Origin: Crithidia fasciculata
Taxonomy: Eukaryota; Euglenozoa; Kinetoplastea; Trypanosomatida; Trypanosomatidae
Assembly (NCBI GenBank): GCA_000331325.2
Contig: CM003434.1
Location: 125,579-189,578, forward strand
Length of the DNA stretch: 64,000 nucleotides
Direction of reading: 5' to 3'
Part shown: in pieces, positions 10,438 to 20,692 of the stretch
How the letters are laid out: the number at the start of each line of letters is the position of its first letter
How positions within the stretch are numbered: position 1 is the first letter of the stretch
Translations under genes and position numbers: made by a program
Notes under the pieces: generated by a model
Databases searched by the model: none
What the model was told of the DNA's origin: nothing
The model's input: the letters and a program-made list of their open reading frames with translations, nothing else

Positions 10438-11740
10438 GGAGCGACCGCGGGCCATCGTGCACCGAGAATCACTGTCGACTTCGTCTCGCGCTGGATGCAG
10501 ACAGCTCCCCATCCTTCGGGTGTCGCATCACTGTACAAATCGAAGCGAGGTGCGTGGTGGGACCGAGGGCGAATGCGTCGTGGCGCGTTCACCTCCGCAC
10601 TGTTGCACCATTGCAGCATCTCGTTCCGTGCGCTGCGTGGGAGAGGCGCCACGTCTGCCAGACGTAGCAGGGCCTCGGTTGAGCCGCCCCATAATGCGGC
10701 GTGCGGATTTCAGGAACCACCAATAGTGGTGGATCGGCAGGCCTAAAACCCGTGCAGCGAACCAGAGGCGACCCAGTAGACGTTCGAGCTCTCCGACGGT
10801 TATCTGAGCCGTCGGGGGGAGGGACGTGAGGTGTCCGTGTGCCTTCGGGCCAAGCGCGACAGTATGATCCCTGTGGTCGAAGAGAATCCCGGCAAACACA
10901 TACCGATGTGCGCTGACCGTCTCCTCCTCGTTGAGGGTTGCACGGGCGATTTTGGCGCGGCGAAGGAACACCTGAAGAAAAGTTTCGACGTCCGTCTTCT
11001 CCCCCGTCCACTGCAGATTGTCAATCCAAGCAGTGGTGGTGACACGTGGGGCCACCCAAGTCGACTTCGCGTACGCCGGGCTCCCTCCCAAAATGGATGT
11101 CACGCTGTGCATGATCTCCGGACTGAGAGAGAGGCCCATCGGCAACGCGCGCATTTGCCAGATGCGGCCGAAGGAGTCCGCGAAGCGGAACAGGTGGCGG
11201 TAGCGCCTGGGGACGTGGATCTGAAAGAAAGAACACGTCAAGTCACAGACCGCCCCCCACGGAGCGGTGGCGACATCCCAAGGTGTGGCTGGCAGGGGCA
11301 CGGACGGGACGTAGCCTCGTTCATCGAGCCATTCGTTGAGGGCCCTCGGCCAAAGGATGAAGCGAAGTCTATCCCCCGCTGCTTTTTCCTCGACAACTGT
11401 GAAGGCCGAGCAGAGTCCCTTGCGTGAGACGTCCTCGGCGGCCTCGACTATGTCGGCGTCAAGCAGCTGCTCGGCCCATAGCCCAGCGAACTCGCTCGAG
11501 TGATGATCCTTCTCCGGCACATACTCGTCGAGGAGGGCCCATAGGCTATCGAGGCGTTCGCGCACGGCCGGCAAAGCGTGCTGTAGCACGTAGCTGTAGT
11601 CCAGCCGAGCGACGCGCTTGACGTGCAGCGGTAGTGCGCGTTCCGCTGGCGTGGAGGGGAGCCGCGCGAGGCTGCAGCGAGGAAGGATGGAGTGTCCCGG
11701 ACCGAGCGAGTCCTCGACGTCGTCCCACACGATCCACGGT
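10438..11740 (-). mobile_element. reverse transcriptase and RNase H part of the DIRS/VIPER-like fossil
   Basis: The frame shows RT fingers/palm blocks, including the motif B-like LPMGLSLSPE and the adjacent palm segment. After a connecting stretch comes the RNase H block FDLYSDATPEGWGAV, just before the assembly gap. The order (recombinase, then RT, then RNase H) and the DIRS-like palm support assignment to the tyrosine-recombinase retroelements rather than to LINEs. Confidence 0.75.
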
Positions 11741-11747
11741 GACCGTG

Positions 11748-12700
11748 CTACAGCAGCGCTGTCAGCTTTTGCGTACCGATCAGAACTGCCAGTTTCGGCA
11801 CGTTCGACAGGTATTGCAGCGTCACCGGCGGAAGGAACTGCAGACTGCTGGCGTGTCGCGCCAGGACCCCGATGAGATAGAGGGGGATGTCCTTCCCTTC
11901 CATCGCCTCCACGACGTGTGCCAGAGCACCACGCTTCACGCTGTGTGCCTTGTAGCCGTAGGGCCGGAGAATCTCCCGGATCTTTGCCGTCTCGATCGGG
12001 AAGAGCCGCGTTTCGCCACGGACTTTTCTGCTGCGCATGAGTGGCAACAGGTACGCTGAGATCTCCAGCGTGAAGTCCCCTTCGACGACCACCAATAGCT
12101 CCGGGCGAGCGACGTTGTGACGCGACGTTTTGGTGCGGTTCCCGAAGTTCATGATGATGCGCTCCGGGGTCACGTGCACAAAGGAGTTCTTCGCGCACCG
12201 GGAAACGTCGCTCCAACGACTGGCCGTCTTCCATGCCAGAAGAAGGCCGACGCAGGTGCGTGTGTCCTGTGCATGGGCTACCTCCACGAGGACGCTTTTG
12301 GGGATCGGCGACGATTGGCGGCGAGGCTGAGTGGCCCCGGCACCCCGCTGCGCGTGAGCCAGGAGACGCAGTGCCGAGTTGGGCAGCCCCATGCGGGTCA
12401 GCAGGTTCGCCATCTGACTCGCGTAGGCGCTTTTCGTAGTGGCCTGTACCTCCATGTCGTTTATAAAAAGGGCCGCCGTGCGGTCCGACATGGGGAGGGA
12501 TCGAAGCGCCGCGTACCGGTAGAAACGGCTCCACAGGCTGGAATACTGCTTCCACGTTCGTTGCGTCCAGAGGCCGTTTCGCAGTGCCGCGGCGAGATCG
12601 GCGATGCCGGCTCTCAGCGGCTTTACGGGCGGCAGGCGTGAGGTGCAGGTCGCTGCCTGCTCTGGTGCGAGAGCGTGAGCCATGAAGTTCGAAGCTGTCG
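11748..12700 (-). mobile_element. tyrosine recombinase part of the DIRS/VIPER-like fossil
   Basis: An N-terminal core-binding-like segment (WKQYSSLWSRFYRYA) precedes the catalytic domain. The family's signature blocks are readable in order: the first Arg box (KTASRWSDV), the His/Arg box (AHSVKRGALAH), a second His box (LARHASS), and the C-terminal Tyr box (LQYLSN). In DIRS-type elements this enzyme integrates a circular DNA copy, in place of a DDE integrase. Confidence 0.8.
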
Positions 12701-13159
12701 CGGCGTCGTTTGACGCCAGTAACGCGCGCTGCGTGCTTAGCGGCAGGGCAGGTAATGCCGCTGGAGCCTTTGTCGTGCCAGTTGTTGCGAGCAGGTCGCC
12801 GCTCTGTGTTGTTGGAGGAAGCAACTTTTTTTGCCTCCTCGCGGCACCGCAGCAATGCAAGCGCCTCTGTAGAAAACGTTTGCTCGGCCTTGATGGCCAA
12901 ACCGCGGTGGCTGAGGTGGTGTTGCTGGGCCGACACATCCGTGAGGTCCGCGACCAAGCCCTTGAAGTGTTGAAAGTACTCGTTTGGCTCGCCGTCATCG
13001 TCCAGCAAGGGCGTCTTGTTGTAAAACAAATTCAAGTACTCCTCCAAAGCGTTGCGGCGCGTGCAGAAAAGTTTCTAATAAAGGGAAGTCGGCGCCGGCT
13101 GCGAGGGCACGGTCTGAGCCAATAGCAGGAGCATCACCAACGACGTGTCACTGTTGAGG

Positions 13160-14545
13160 CTGATCATGGACCGCAACGTCGTGGGGTCTGTGACGGAGAA
13201 CTTCTTTGGTAGGGATCTGTCTGCAAAAGCGAACAGTGCCCGCTACCCTTCTGGGAGCATTTGTCGTCTCCGAAGACTCGTCGCTGCCGCTCTCTGACGA
13301 AGAGTCCTCCGATCCTGATTCGGGCCTCGTTGTTGGCTGCTTCTGGCAGCGAGGCAGGTGGGTCCTCGGTTGGCGGTTGCGGTTGCAGCCGCCTTACGGC
13401 CCCTTCCCCGTCCTCGTGTCGCAGAAACCTGTGCGGATGCGGGAGGTTTATCACGGCGGGCGTCGGGGTGGCTGCGGTGGCTGTCGCGGCAGGAGTCACG
13501 CCAAGGACCGAAATTTGTGGCGGTGTGTGAACAGCCGGTGTCGCATGTAGCTGCTGGACGGCTTGCACCATCTGCTGCGACTGCGCGGCAAGTTATTGCA
13601 GCATGCTCTGCATTAGCTTGCGTTCCTCCGCGCGCTTCTTCCGGTATTTCTCGTCTCGCGTCAGCATCTCGCGGACAAACTTGTGATCTTCCTCCTGGCT
13701 GGCAAATAGCCGTCGCTGCTGCTCCCGAACATCCGCCATCGTCGCGTTTGAAGTAGAAAATCGCTGCTCCAGGGCAGTCGACAACGAAGAAACCTGCTCT
13801 GCGAGAGCGTGCAGGTCGCTGCTCGCCCGCGCATCGGACGCCTCCACCACGCGGTAGAGTGCGCTTTCACGGTAGTGGGCTCGCTTCTCTTCATCCAAGA
13901 GATGGGCGGCCACGTTCTCCGTGTTGCGTTGAGTGATCGCGGCAGTTGCACGCGCTGCGGCTGCATTCCCTTGAGCCGTAGCTACGGGGCCTTGTAGAGC
14001 GGCAGCGGTGGTTTGCGTAGCCGCGATCTGCTGCGCTTGCACTGCAGTTGCCCTCTGCACAGCATCGACGGCCGCACCCAGGTTGGCGGTGGCCGTGGAA
14101 GCCTGGTCATAAAGGACATTGACGCGCAAATCTACAGAGAGTTTGTGGCGTTTGCCGCTGCGTCATGCGTTGCCGCAAGCTGCGCCGACGTCTGCTTCCA
14201 CATAGCCTCGTTAATGGCTATCCGTTGCCCTAACACACTAAAAAGCCTGTTAATATACTCTACAAAGAGCCGAGCTACACCCATGTATTAGGAGAGGGGA
14301 CTCTGGCCGAGTATCGGTACTCCCTGCATCGTTGCCGTTGGCGTTTCGTACACTACTGCCGCACTGACACTGCGCTCAACCGGAAACGGTTGGTCCGTGA
14401 CGTCAGTCACCCGGTGGCGTTCCCATTTCCGTCGATGGCAAACCATCCATCCTCAGTGCCGTTGCCGTTCCAAGTGGCGGCCAAAGGAACTGTGGCCTGG
14501 CTAGCTGTCTCAGCCAGCGCGAAGGCAATAACTTCTCCGGGAACA
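13160..14545 (-). mobile_element. ORF1 region of the DIRS/VIPER-like fossil
   Basis: The region begins at an ATG at 14545 (protein MSFSVPGEVIAFALAE...). It continues into long Ala/Gln/Thr-rich heptad-like sequence with a charged coiled-coil end (DEKYRKKRAEERKLM) near 13600. A coiled-coil, low-complexity first ORF fits a Gag-like role in particle assembly for this family. No zinc knuckle is visible. The region looks broken. Confidence 0.5.
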
Positions 14546-15012
14546 CTGAAGGACATGTTGAATGGGTGTTTGTGTGTGTATGTCTGATGTGTGGGTGTGC
14601 GTCTGCGTATGTGAATGTAGGAAGTTTGTGTTTGCTGCTCAGAAAAATATAGAAAATCCATTTTTTCATCTTTTACAAGTTTCACCTACCTTCAACTTAG
14701 ACAACGAGACCAGAGGACAAGGCTGGAAGGGGGAAAAAAAAAACAGTAAAGTAACGGCAGCACATTCATCAATGGCGATATGTCGCAATATCAGAAAACC
14801 TGTGACAGGAAAAACGGCAGAGAGATGAGCGTGGTGTATGATATGTGTAAATCTTTACATCTTCTCTGCTCTCTCTCTCTCTTTCTTCTTCCTCAGTCGG
14901 TCTCCGCTATCGGGTCCGTTTCTTCTCTTTTTCCCTTTCCACACCTTTCCACATTTTTCTTACACTGTTATCACACGACCAACATTCTACTTCCACAAGC
15001 AATTCTACGGAA
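14546..15012. promoter_or_regulatory. compact divergent start region between the two retroelements
   Basis: On the minus strand a pyrimidine tract (complement of 14725-14743) is followed by AG (complement of 14723-14724), 178 bases before the ATG at 14545. On the plus strand a pyrimidine tract at 14861-14893 is followed by CAG at 14894-14896, 117 bases before the ATG at 15013. Both have the form of kinetoplastid trans-splice acceptors. This is inference from sequence form only. Confidence 0.4.
14800..14925 (+). repeat. left direct repeat of the Gag-like element
   Basis: It begins with CTGTGACAGGAAAAA and ends with the block CAGTCGGTCTCCGCTATCGG at 14894-14913, followed by CCGTT and a T/C-rich stretch. 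The middle is a pyrimidine tract ending in CAG. Confidence 0.65.
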
Positions 15013-16950
15013 ATGACCTCGTTAAATGACGCCTTCATTGAAGACGGCGACTGGGACAAGATTGGAAATGCCATGCGGGAGACCATGATGCCGAATACCG
15101 CCTTCCCTTTAAGGCTGATCCTCGACAACAATGGAAAGACTGTTGAAAGTGAGTTCAGTGTAAGTGTCAACAACCTCAACCAGTTGACGTTGATGAATAA
15201 TGACGGCGCGGTAAAATGGGAACACGCGATGAGACGCTTGCCACCGGTTCTGGGGATCGATTTCCAGTCGGTCCATAGAGGTGTGCAGAAGACCTTTTTT
15301 TCGCCGAGCGGCGCAGGAGAAGAACCGCACGAGCGAAGCGCGGGCTGCTATGGTTTTTTGGAAGGACCAGTTTTTCAGTTTCTCGCGCGTCCAGATGAAG
15401 ACTTACGACGACATCCTGATGAGACGCGTAAGTCTCGCTGAGGCGCGTGGACGGCAGGAGTTGCAGGCGCAGCAAGACGCTTATGAAAGCACCCTGCATT
15501 CTCAGCAGCAGCTCCACAAGTTACGCGAGGCGGATCTGCGCATGGCGCACCAACACGAGACCACGCGCCTGTAGCTCGATCACGCGCAGGAGCAGTTGGC
15601 CCAGGAGCGGGACCGCGTCCAGGCGCTCAAGAAGGAGCTGGACGCCAAGGATGTGCGGCTCAAGCGCCAGGAGCAGAAATTGCAGGGTACCCAAGAGAAG
15701 GTGGCGGCCGAACGCAAGGCGCTCGAGGAAAAGATCCGGTGCAGCCAGAAGCAGTTCGAGGAGCGACTGGCGGAGGATCAACGGGTTGCCGCGCAGAAAT
15801 CTGGATCGTCGACACCCCGCGCGAAGCTCGACGCAGAACGAAAGGCGATGGAGTTAAAGGAGCAGACCCTGGAACGGCGTTTGAAGGTCGCCGAAGACTT
15901 GGCCGCTCTCAATCTCAAGGTGCGCACTGAGGTCATGGAGGCGAGAGCCACCATCGACGCGGAGCGGGCGGAGATGACGAAGCAGCGAAACGCTTTGGAG
16001 AAGGAGATGATGGCGCTCTCCGACCAGGAGGGAAAAGAATTCTTCACTCCCCGCAAACAGCCGTCTCATCCCATTTACCCCGTGGAAGACACGCCTCTGC
16101 GACTTGCTCGCCCCAAGGAACCAAGAAGAAGGTGCACTTCGTCGCGTCCGACTCCAATGACGATGACTCCGAGTCTCACAGCTCGGTGGAGTCGGAGAAT
16201 CCGATGAAAGATTGGCTGGCCACTCAGAGGCAGCGGGTTCCCTCCTACGAGACCACGGCGCAGACGCGCGCAGAGGCCGCTGCCGAGGAGGAGTCCGACG
16301 CGGAGTCGAAAGAGTGGGTGCCAGACACCGTGAAGTGGCACACGGTGGCTGCGTGGGTGCCTCACATCACCCGGAAAAATGCGCCTTTATTCCTGCTTCA
16401 GCTGAAGGTCAAATACGTAACGGGTGCCGCTGCATCGAACGACCTCACCGACCGTTTGTGGATGCAGGTGGAACGGTGGGTGAATGCGGTGGCCAAGCAA
16501 AAATGCTCCTCCATGCACATGCTCGATCTCGGGCAAGAGTGCCTGAATCAGCTGCGCCTCCGAGCGCAGAAAGCACAGGAGCCGAGCACCGACCTGCGCG
16601 CCGTTCAGCGCTATATCGACGTGGAAGCGGACCCTTCGGACAAGCTGCTGGCCGCCTTCCAGAAGCTGAAGCCGCTCACGAAAGGCAGCGGCCGTTTCGC
16701 CAGCAAGAGCAAGAGCAAACCGCGCACTCGGTCTCCTCGCCGGCGGTCCCCTGCCAGCCGCTCCCGCTCTGCATCCCCGGGTGACGCCGGCAAAAACGCT
16801 GCCCTTTTCTGCGCAAACTGCCATCGGTACGGGCACCCCACCAAAAACTGCTTCCCAAAAAAAAAAAAGGGAAGCAGGGCGGCTCGAAGTGAACCGATTC
16901 CAAGCCCGGCCAGTCGCGGTGGCACACTCCCACCGATGCTGCGCTTGTGA
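15013..16950 (+). mobile_element. Gag-like coding region with coiled coil and CCHC knuckle
   Basis: It begins at an ATG at 15013 (MTSLNDAFIEDGDWDKIG). The middle (about 15450-16060) is a Glu/Lys/Arg/Gln heptad-rich coiled coil. Towards the end (about 16320-16680) is a tryptophan-containing helical domain, then an arginine/serine-rich stretch (about 16690-16790). A single CX2CX4HX4C knuckle (CANCHRYGHPTKNC) falls at about 16810-16851. Coiled coil plus basic stretch plus CCHC is the usual plan of a nucleocapsid-bearing Gag. The region is broken. Confidence 0.65.
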
Positions 16951-17017
16951 TCGGAGCGCGGAGCCGACTGTCGGGTGTCCTCCACCTGAGAGATCCGCGC
17001 CTATTCTTCTTTTTAAT

Positions 17018-17130
17018 CTGTGACAGGAAAAATGAAAGAGAGTTGAGCTTATGTTGCATCCGAACCCTTTCAAATATCTCTCCTTTTCTCCCCTTCAGTC
17101 GGTCTCCGCTATCGGGGCCGTTCCTCCTTT
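17018..17130 (+). repeat. right direct repeat of the Gag-like element
   Basis: It has the same opening (CTGTGACAGGAAAAA) and the same closing block (17096-17115) as the left repeat, in the same orientation. The spacing between the two blocks is 78 bases instead of 94, and the middle differs but remains pyrimidine-rich. Confidence 0.65.
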
Positions 17131-20100
17131 TTCCCACCCCTTTTCCGACTCCTCGAGGTGGAAAAGCCCAATGTGATGAGTCTGAGACAAACCTCCCATT
17201 CGTGAATATGTGGATTGTGAGTTTATTCCTAATAAATCTAATATGCATGCTTCCGTGAAACCTACAAACAAAAGAAAAAAATGAAATGTCTCTGGGCAAT
17301 CGCTGAAACAGTTTGGCCCTCTCCTGATGATCCGCTAATTAAGGACATCTTTTTTTTAGTTCACTCACGTTCTTTTCTTCCTTTTACACTCCCTCTCACC
17401 TTACGTTACATAGCGGAGTCGACAAAGATTTTTTCTTTTTTACCAAGACGAGAGGATAAGAGAGGAGAAGAATCGCTGGAATGGCGCAAATTAATGACAG
17501 AGATCGAACATCTCTTCCGCTGCCTACCCTCAATCTTCACATACCCTCCGTCCTTTTTGTTTAACTCGACAAGCTTTTTTAAGCGAGAGAGACGTTGATG
17601 AAAAAACGAGAAGAATGGAGAGAAAAGAAACAGAGAGAGAGAGAGATTTGAAAAGTGGTGAGGATGAAGTCCATACGCGAAAGCTGTGCTGCAGTGCAGG
17701 CAAATGCCGTGAGCCCTCTCAAGCTCAATGATTGTCTAGATAAAGGGAAACGAAAGACTGCAAAGGCGACGGCGCAACCCCCTCAATTGTCGCTGTCGTC
17801 CATCCCCACAACGACAAAAGCAGCTGTCGAGTAGCAGATAAGTAGTGACTGATGTTCTTTTTTATTATTATTATTGTAGTTAAGTTTGTCTTTGCATGTC
17901 CTCAGCTGTTGTCATCGTGTCTTCCGCTCTACCGAGGGCAGACTTTCAGCGGCTTCTGCCCACCTCTACGAAGTTTTGATAATAAACAATGGAGCGACTC
18001 CCTCCTCAGTTCATCTATTCGTAAAGCGGCGCACGACGACCGTCTATTCACAACGGTGATCCAAAGACGGTCGAGGCAAAAAACAAAAACGAAGGAAGTA
18101 GAAGCATCGCATCCGTCTTTGACTCCCACAAGACGTGAGAGAGAGAAAGAGAGAAACAAACCAAAACAAAAAAAGATACGAGTAAAAGAAAGTTCGGTGA
18201 ATACCTATATCTGGAGCGCAAAAAAAAAAAAGCGAGAAAGACAATAAGAAAAGCGTATCAGGGAATAAACAAGGGAAACGGCGTTGTCTTTCTCCCTTTC
18301 ACTGTCCAGCATCGTCTCCCTCCACGAAAGAGGAAGAAGTACGGAAAAGGGCAAAAACTGCAAAAAAAGACGCCGCTGTGAGGCTCACTGGCTACCCTCC
18401 TACCACTACAGGAGAACGACACATCAAAGTACAAACAAGAAAAAGCAGCTCATTTGCCTGCACTGAGAAGGTTGATAGGGCAGCCAGGGAGTTTCACAGA
18501 CAGAGAAGGAGAGAGAAAGAGACATCGCCGACCACAAAAAAAAAATTCTCTATTCCCTTTTCTCACGCAGAGAGAGAGGAGCTCGAAGGGGTTAAAAGAA
18601 AGAAGGCAATGGGAAATAAGAATTGCTCATAACCGTTGCTGGACGCATTCTTTTTCTTGACTGGTTCACGCGCTGGTGTAGCAGCTCTGGTGACTTTAGA
18701 GATACACTAGCACCGAGGCACGGATAGCTCAACAAGAGATAAAGAGAGACAACTGAGAAGAAAAAAGGAAGAAAAGAAAAGAGAGAAAAACAATCCCACG
18801 CGGGAGAGCCTGAAGGCGTTGCGTCTCCTCGTGCCGTTGTCGGTGGTGTCCCTTGACACACCCGCGGACGCCGTCACGGGCAGCGCCAACAACACCGCTG
18901 ACAGACTCATCGCGTGGACTGGCACGCAAAAAAAAAGAGAATACTCGGAGGTGCCTCACACACAGCACACACGTAAGCGACCCTGAGTATGCGCCATGAA
19001 ACCACACAGAAAAAAAAAACGCAAAAAAAAATCATTGCCTTAGCTGTAAAAAGAGGGTATGGGGTGGGGGAAGAAAAAAAAAGAAAAAAGCTTAAAGGAA
19101 AACCAATAAAAAAAAACGTAGATGATCTTTTGCAACGGACGAGATGCACGGGGACAACAGAGAAGGGATCTCTGCTCACTTGCCTGCTATTCCTTTCCAA
19201 ACACAAATGAAAGCAGAAGAGAATGGCAGGAGTCAAGAGGCCGTGTACATGATATTGCCGATTGTTTTTTTTTTTCATGGTAGGGTACTACGCGGTCAAA
19301 ACAAAAAAAAAAAAACAGGTTCGTGGTTTACAGGCAGCGTGGCGGTTGCGTCTCGCTCGACCGCGCAGCCTGCCGCTCCTGGTGCGGTGTGTGGAAAGGT
19401 GAAAGAAATAAGATAAGCCGGAAGCGTGTGACCTGAGAGAAGGAGACTTTAAAAGGCCAGAAAAACAGCGGCAAGAGGACTGATTCACAGCACCCCCTTG
19501 ACAGCCAGGGAAAGGGTCCGCCGCTTGCACCCGTCTGAGCGACTCACGTTGATGGTGTGTGGATACTCGTCTCAGCAGCGCCGTAGCGCCTCTTGTGCGG
19601 GTGCGACGACAGTGACCGCTGGCGGGACTGCCTTCTGTACCTCTCTGACCTCCTCCTCTGATGAAAAACAAAAGAACAACGCGCTTCCGAGAATCCCGCG
19701 CACAGACACAAATCCCAATTCTTGATGAGAAGTGTTTCTCTGTGTGTCCGTGTGTGTGGATGTGTGTGTGTGTCGCAACAGCGTGCCTACCACTCTGTGT
19801 GAGTGCCTGTTCTCTCGGCTGGTGGTCTCCATAGGTGCAGCCGGTGCCACAGCAAGGAGGAGCGCCTCGCAGGTGTCCTTAGCGTTGGCAAAACCCGCAG
19901 GTGTGTGAAAAACACCGCCGCACCCCGCACACGGTAAGACGCGTGCAAGGAGACCAAAAAAAAAGAATAGGAAAAAAATATCACCAGCATCGAGTACAGG
20001 GTACACAGAGACGAACACACACCACAACAATCACGGAAGAGCGAGTGAAAAGTTGTCACCAGTAAAGCTGTCGGACCGATTGCTACGCAAGGTGCACAAC

Positions 20101-20692
20101 AGGTCCAGCTGAACGGCGGCTTCTCACTCCGATTCTGTCCCACTCAACACACACCCCCACGCGCTGCACCAGAGCGTGAAAGAAAAACAAAAAGAAAAAA
20201 AGACAACTTTAGAAAACAAAGGGAAATCATTGTTTAGTACTTAGCAGGAAAGAGAAAGAAAAAGAAAACTGAATAGAGTGAGTCGAGGATTTTCATTTTG
20301 GGGTTAGAGAGAGCCAAAGCTACGGACATCGCTGAGCCTCCGTCTCTGCCAGGCGGCAAGCCCTCTGGTGAGAGGAGCGGGGAAAGCGGGTCCGTTGCCA
20401 AGGTTGCTCCCATCAAGGGGACCTCATACCGGGGAGAGTGGAAATAGGGAAACTAGAAAGGCGAAAAAGAAAGAAGAAAGTCATGCTTCATTAAAGTGGT
20501 GTGGGTAGTGCAGTTCGAATATCCGCAGGGGAGAATACAACACGTACGGCACGCTTTACCCACGAAACAACCAACCAACGCAGAAAAACAAAAGGCGAAA
20601 ACTCAAGAAACTAGAAAACTAAGAGAGAGGGGAGGTGGAACACAGGGCACATCGTTGACGTGGCAGCGTAGCTTTCCTTCCTCTCTGACTTT
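17131..20692. other. long spacer between retroelements and the transporter genes
   Basis: I find no convincing gene. Most of the stretch is A-rich with poly-A and GA runs. Several short GC-richer islands interrupt it (about 18790-18935, 19320-19680, 19800-19945 and 20320-20420). Their minus-strand translations are less repetitive than the surroundings; one, near 18920, starts like a signal peptide (MSLSAVLLALPVTASAG). They may be decayed gene pieces or untranslated regions. Confidence 0.45.

Larger units (their letters stand above)
10438..14545 (-). mobile_element. fossil tyrosine-recombinase retroelement (DIRS/VIPER-like)
   Basis: Reading the minus strand from right to left, I see a coiled-coil ORF1 region (about 14545-13160), a tyrosine recombinase (about 12700-11748), a reverse transcriptase (about 11740-10600) and the start of an RNase H domain (about 10600-10438) that ends at the assembly gap. 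A tyrosine recombinase followed by RT and RNase H defines the DIRS order. VIPER elements of trypanosomes have the same order, and trypanosomatid TATE elements also carry a tyrosine recombinase. The recombinase and polymerase lie in different, abutting or overlapping frames, as is usual in this group. The element looks broken, with roughly three breaks plus the gap. Long open frames and readable motifs suggest it is not very old. I did not identify its terminal repeats. Confidence 0.8.
14800..17116 (+). mobile_element. fossil Gag-like element flanked by short direct repeats
   Basis: A plus-strand Gag-like coding region (about 15013-16950) lies between two related blocks in direct orientation (14800-14925 and 17018-17130). 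The coding region reads as an N-terminal domain, a long charged coiled coil, an acidic linker, an alpha-helical domain, an SR/RS-rich basic stretch and one CCHC zinc knuckle. I see no polymerase or recombinase on this strand. The element could be a non-autonomous relative of the minus-strand element, or the Gag of a divergently organised element. It looks broken, with about two breaks, and appears fairly young. Confidence 0.6.
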
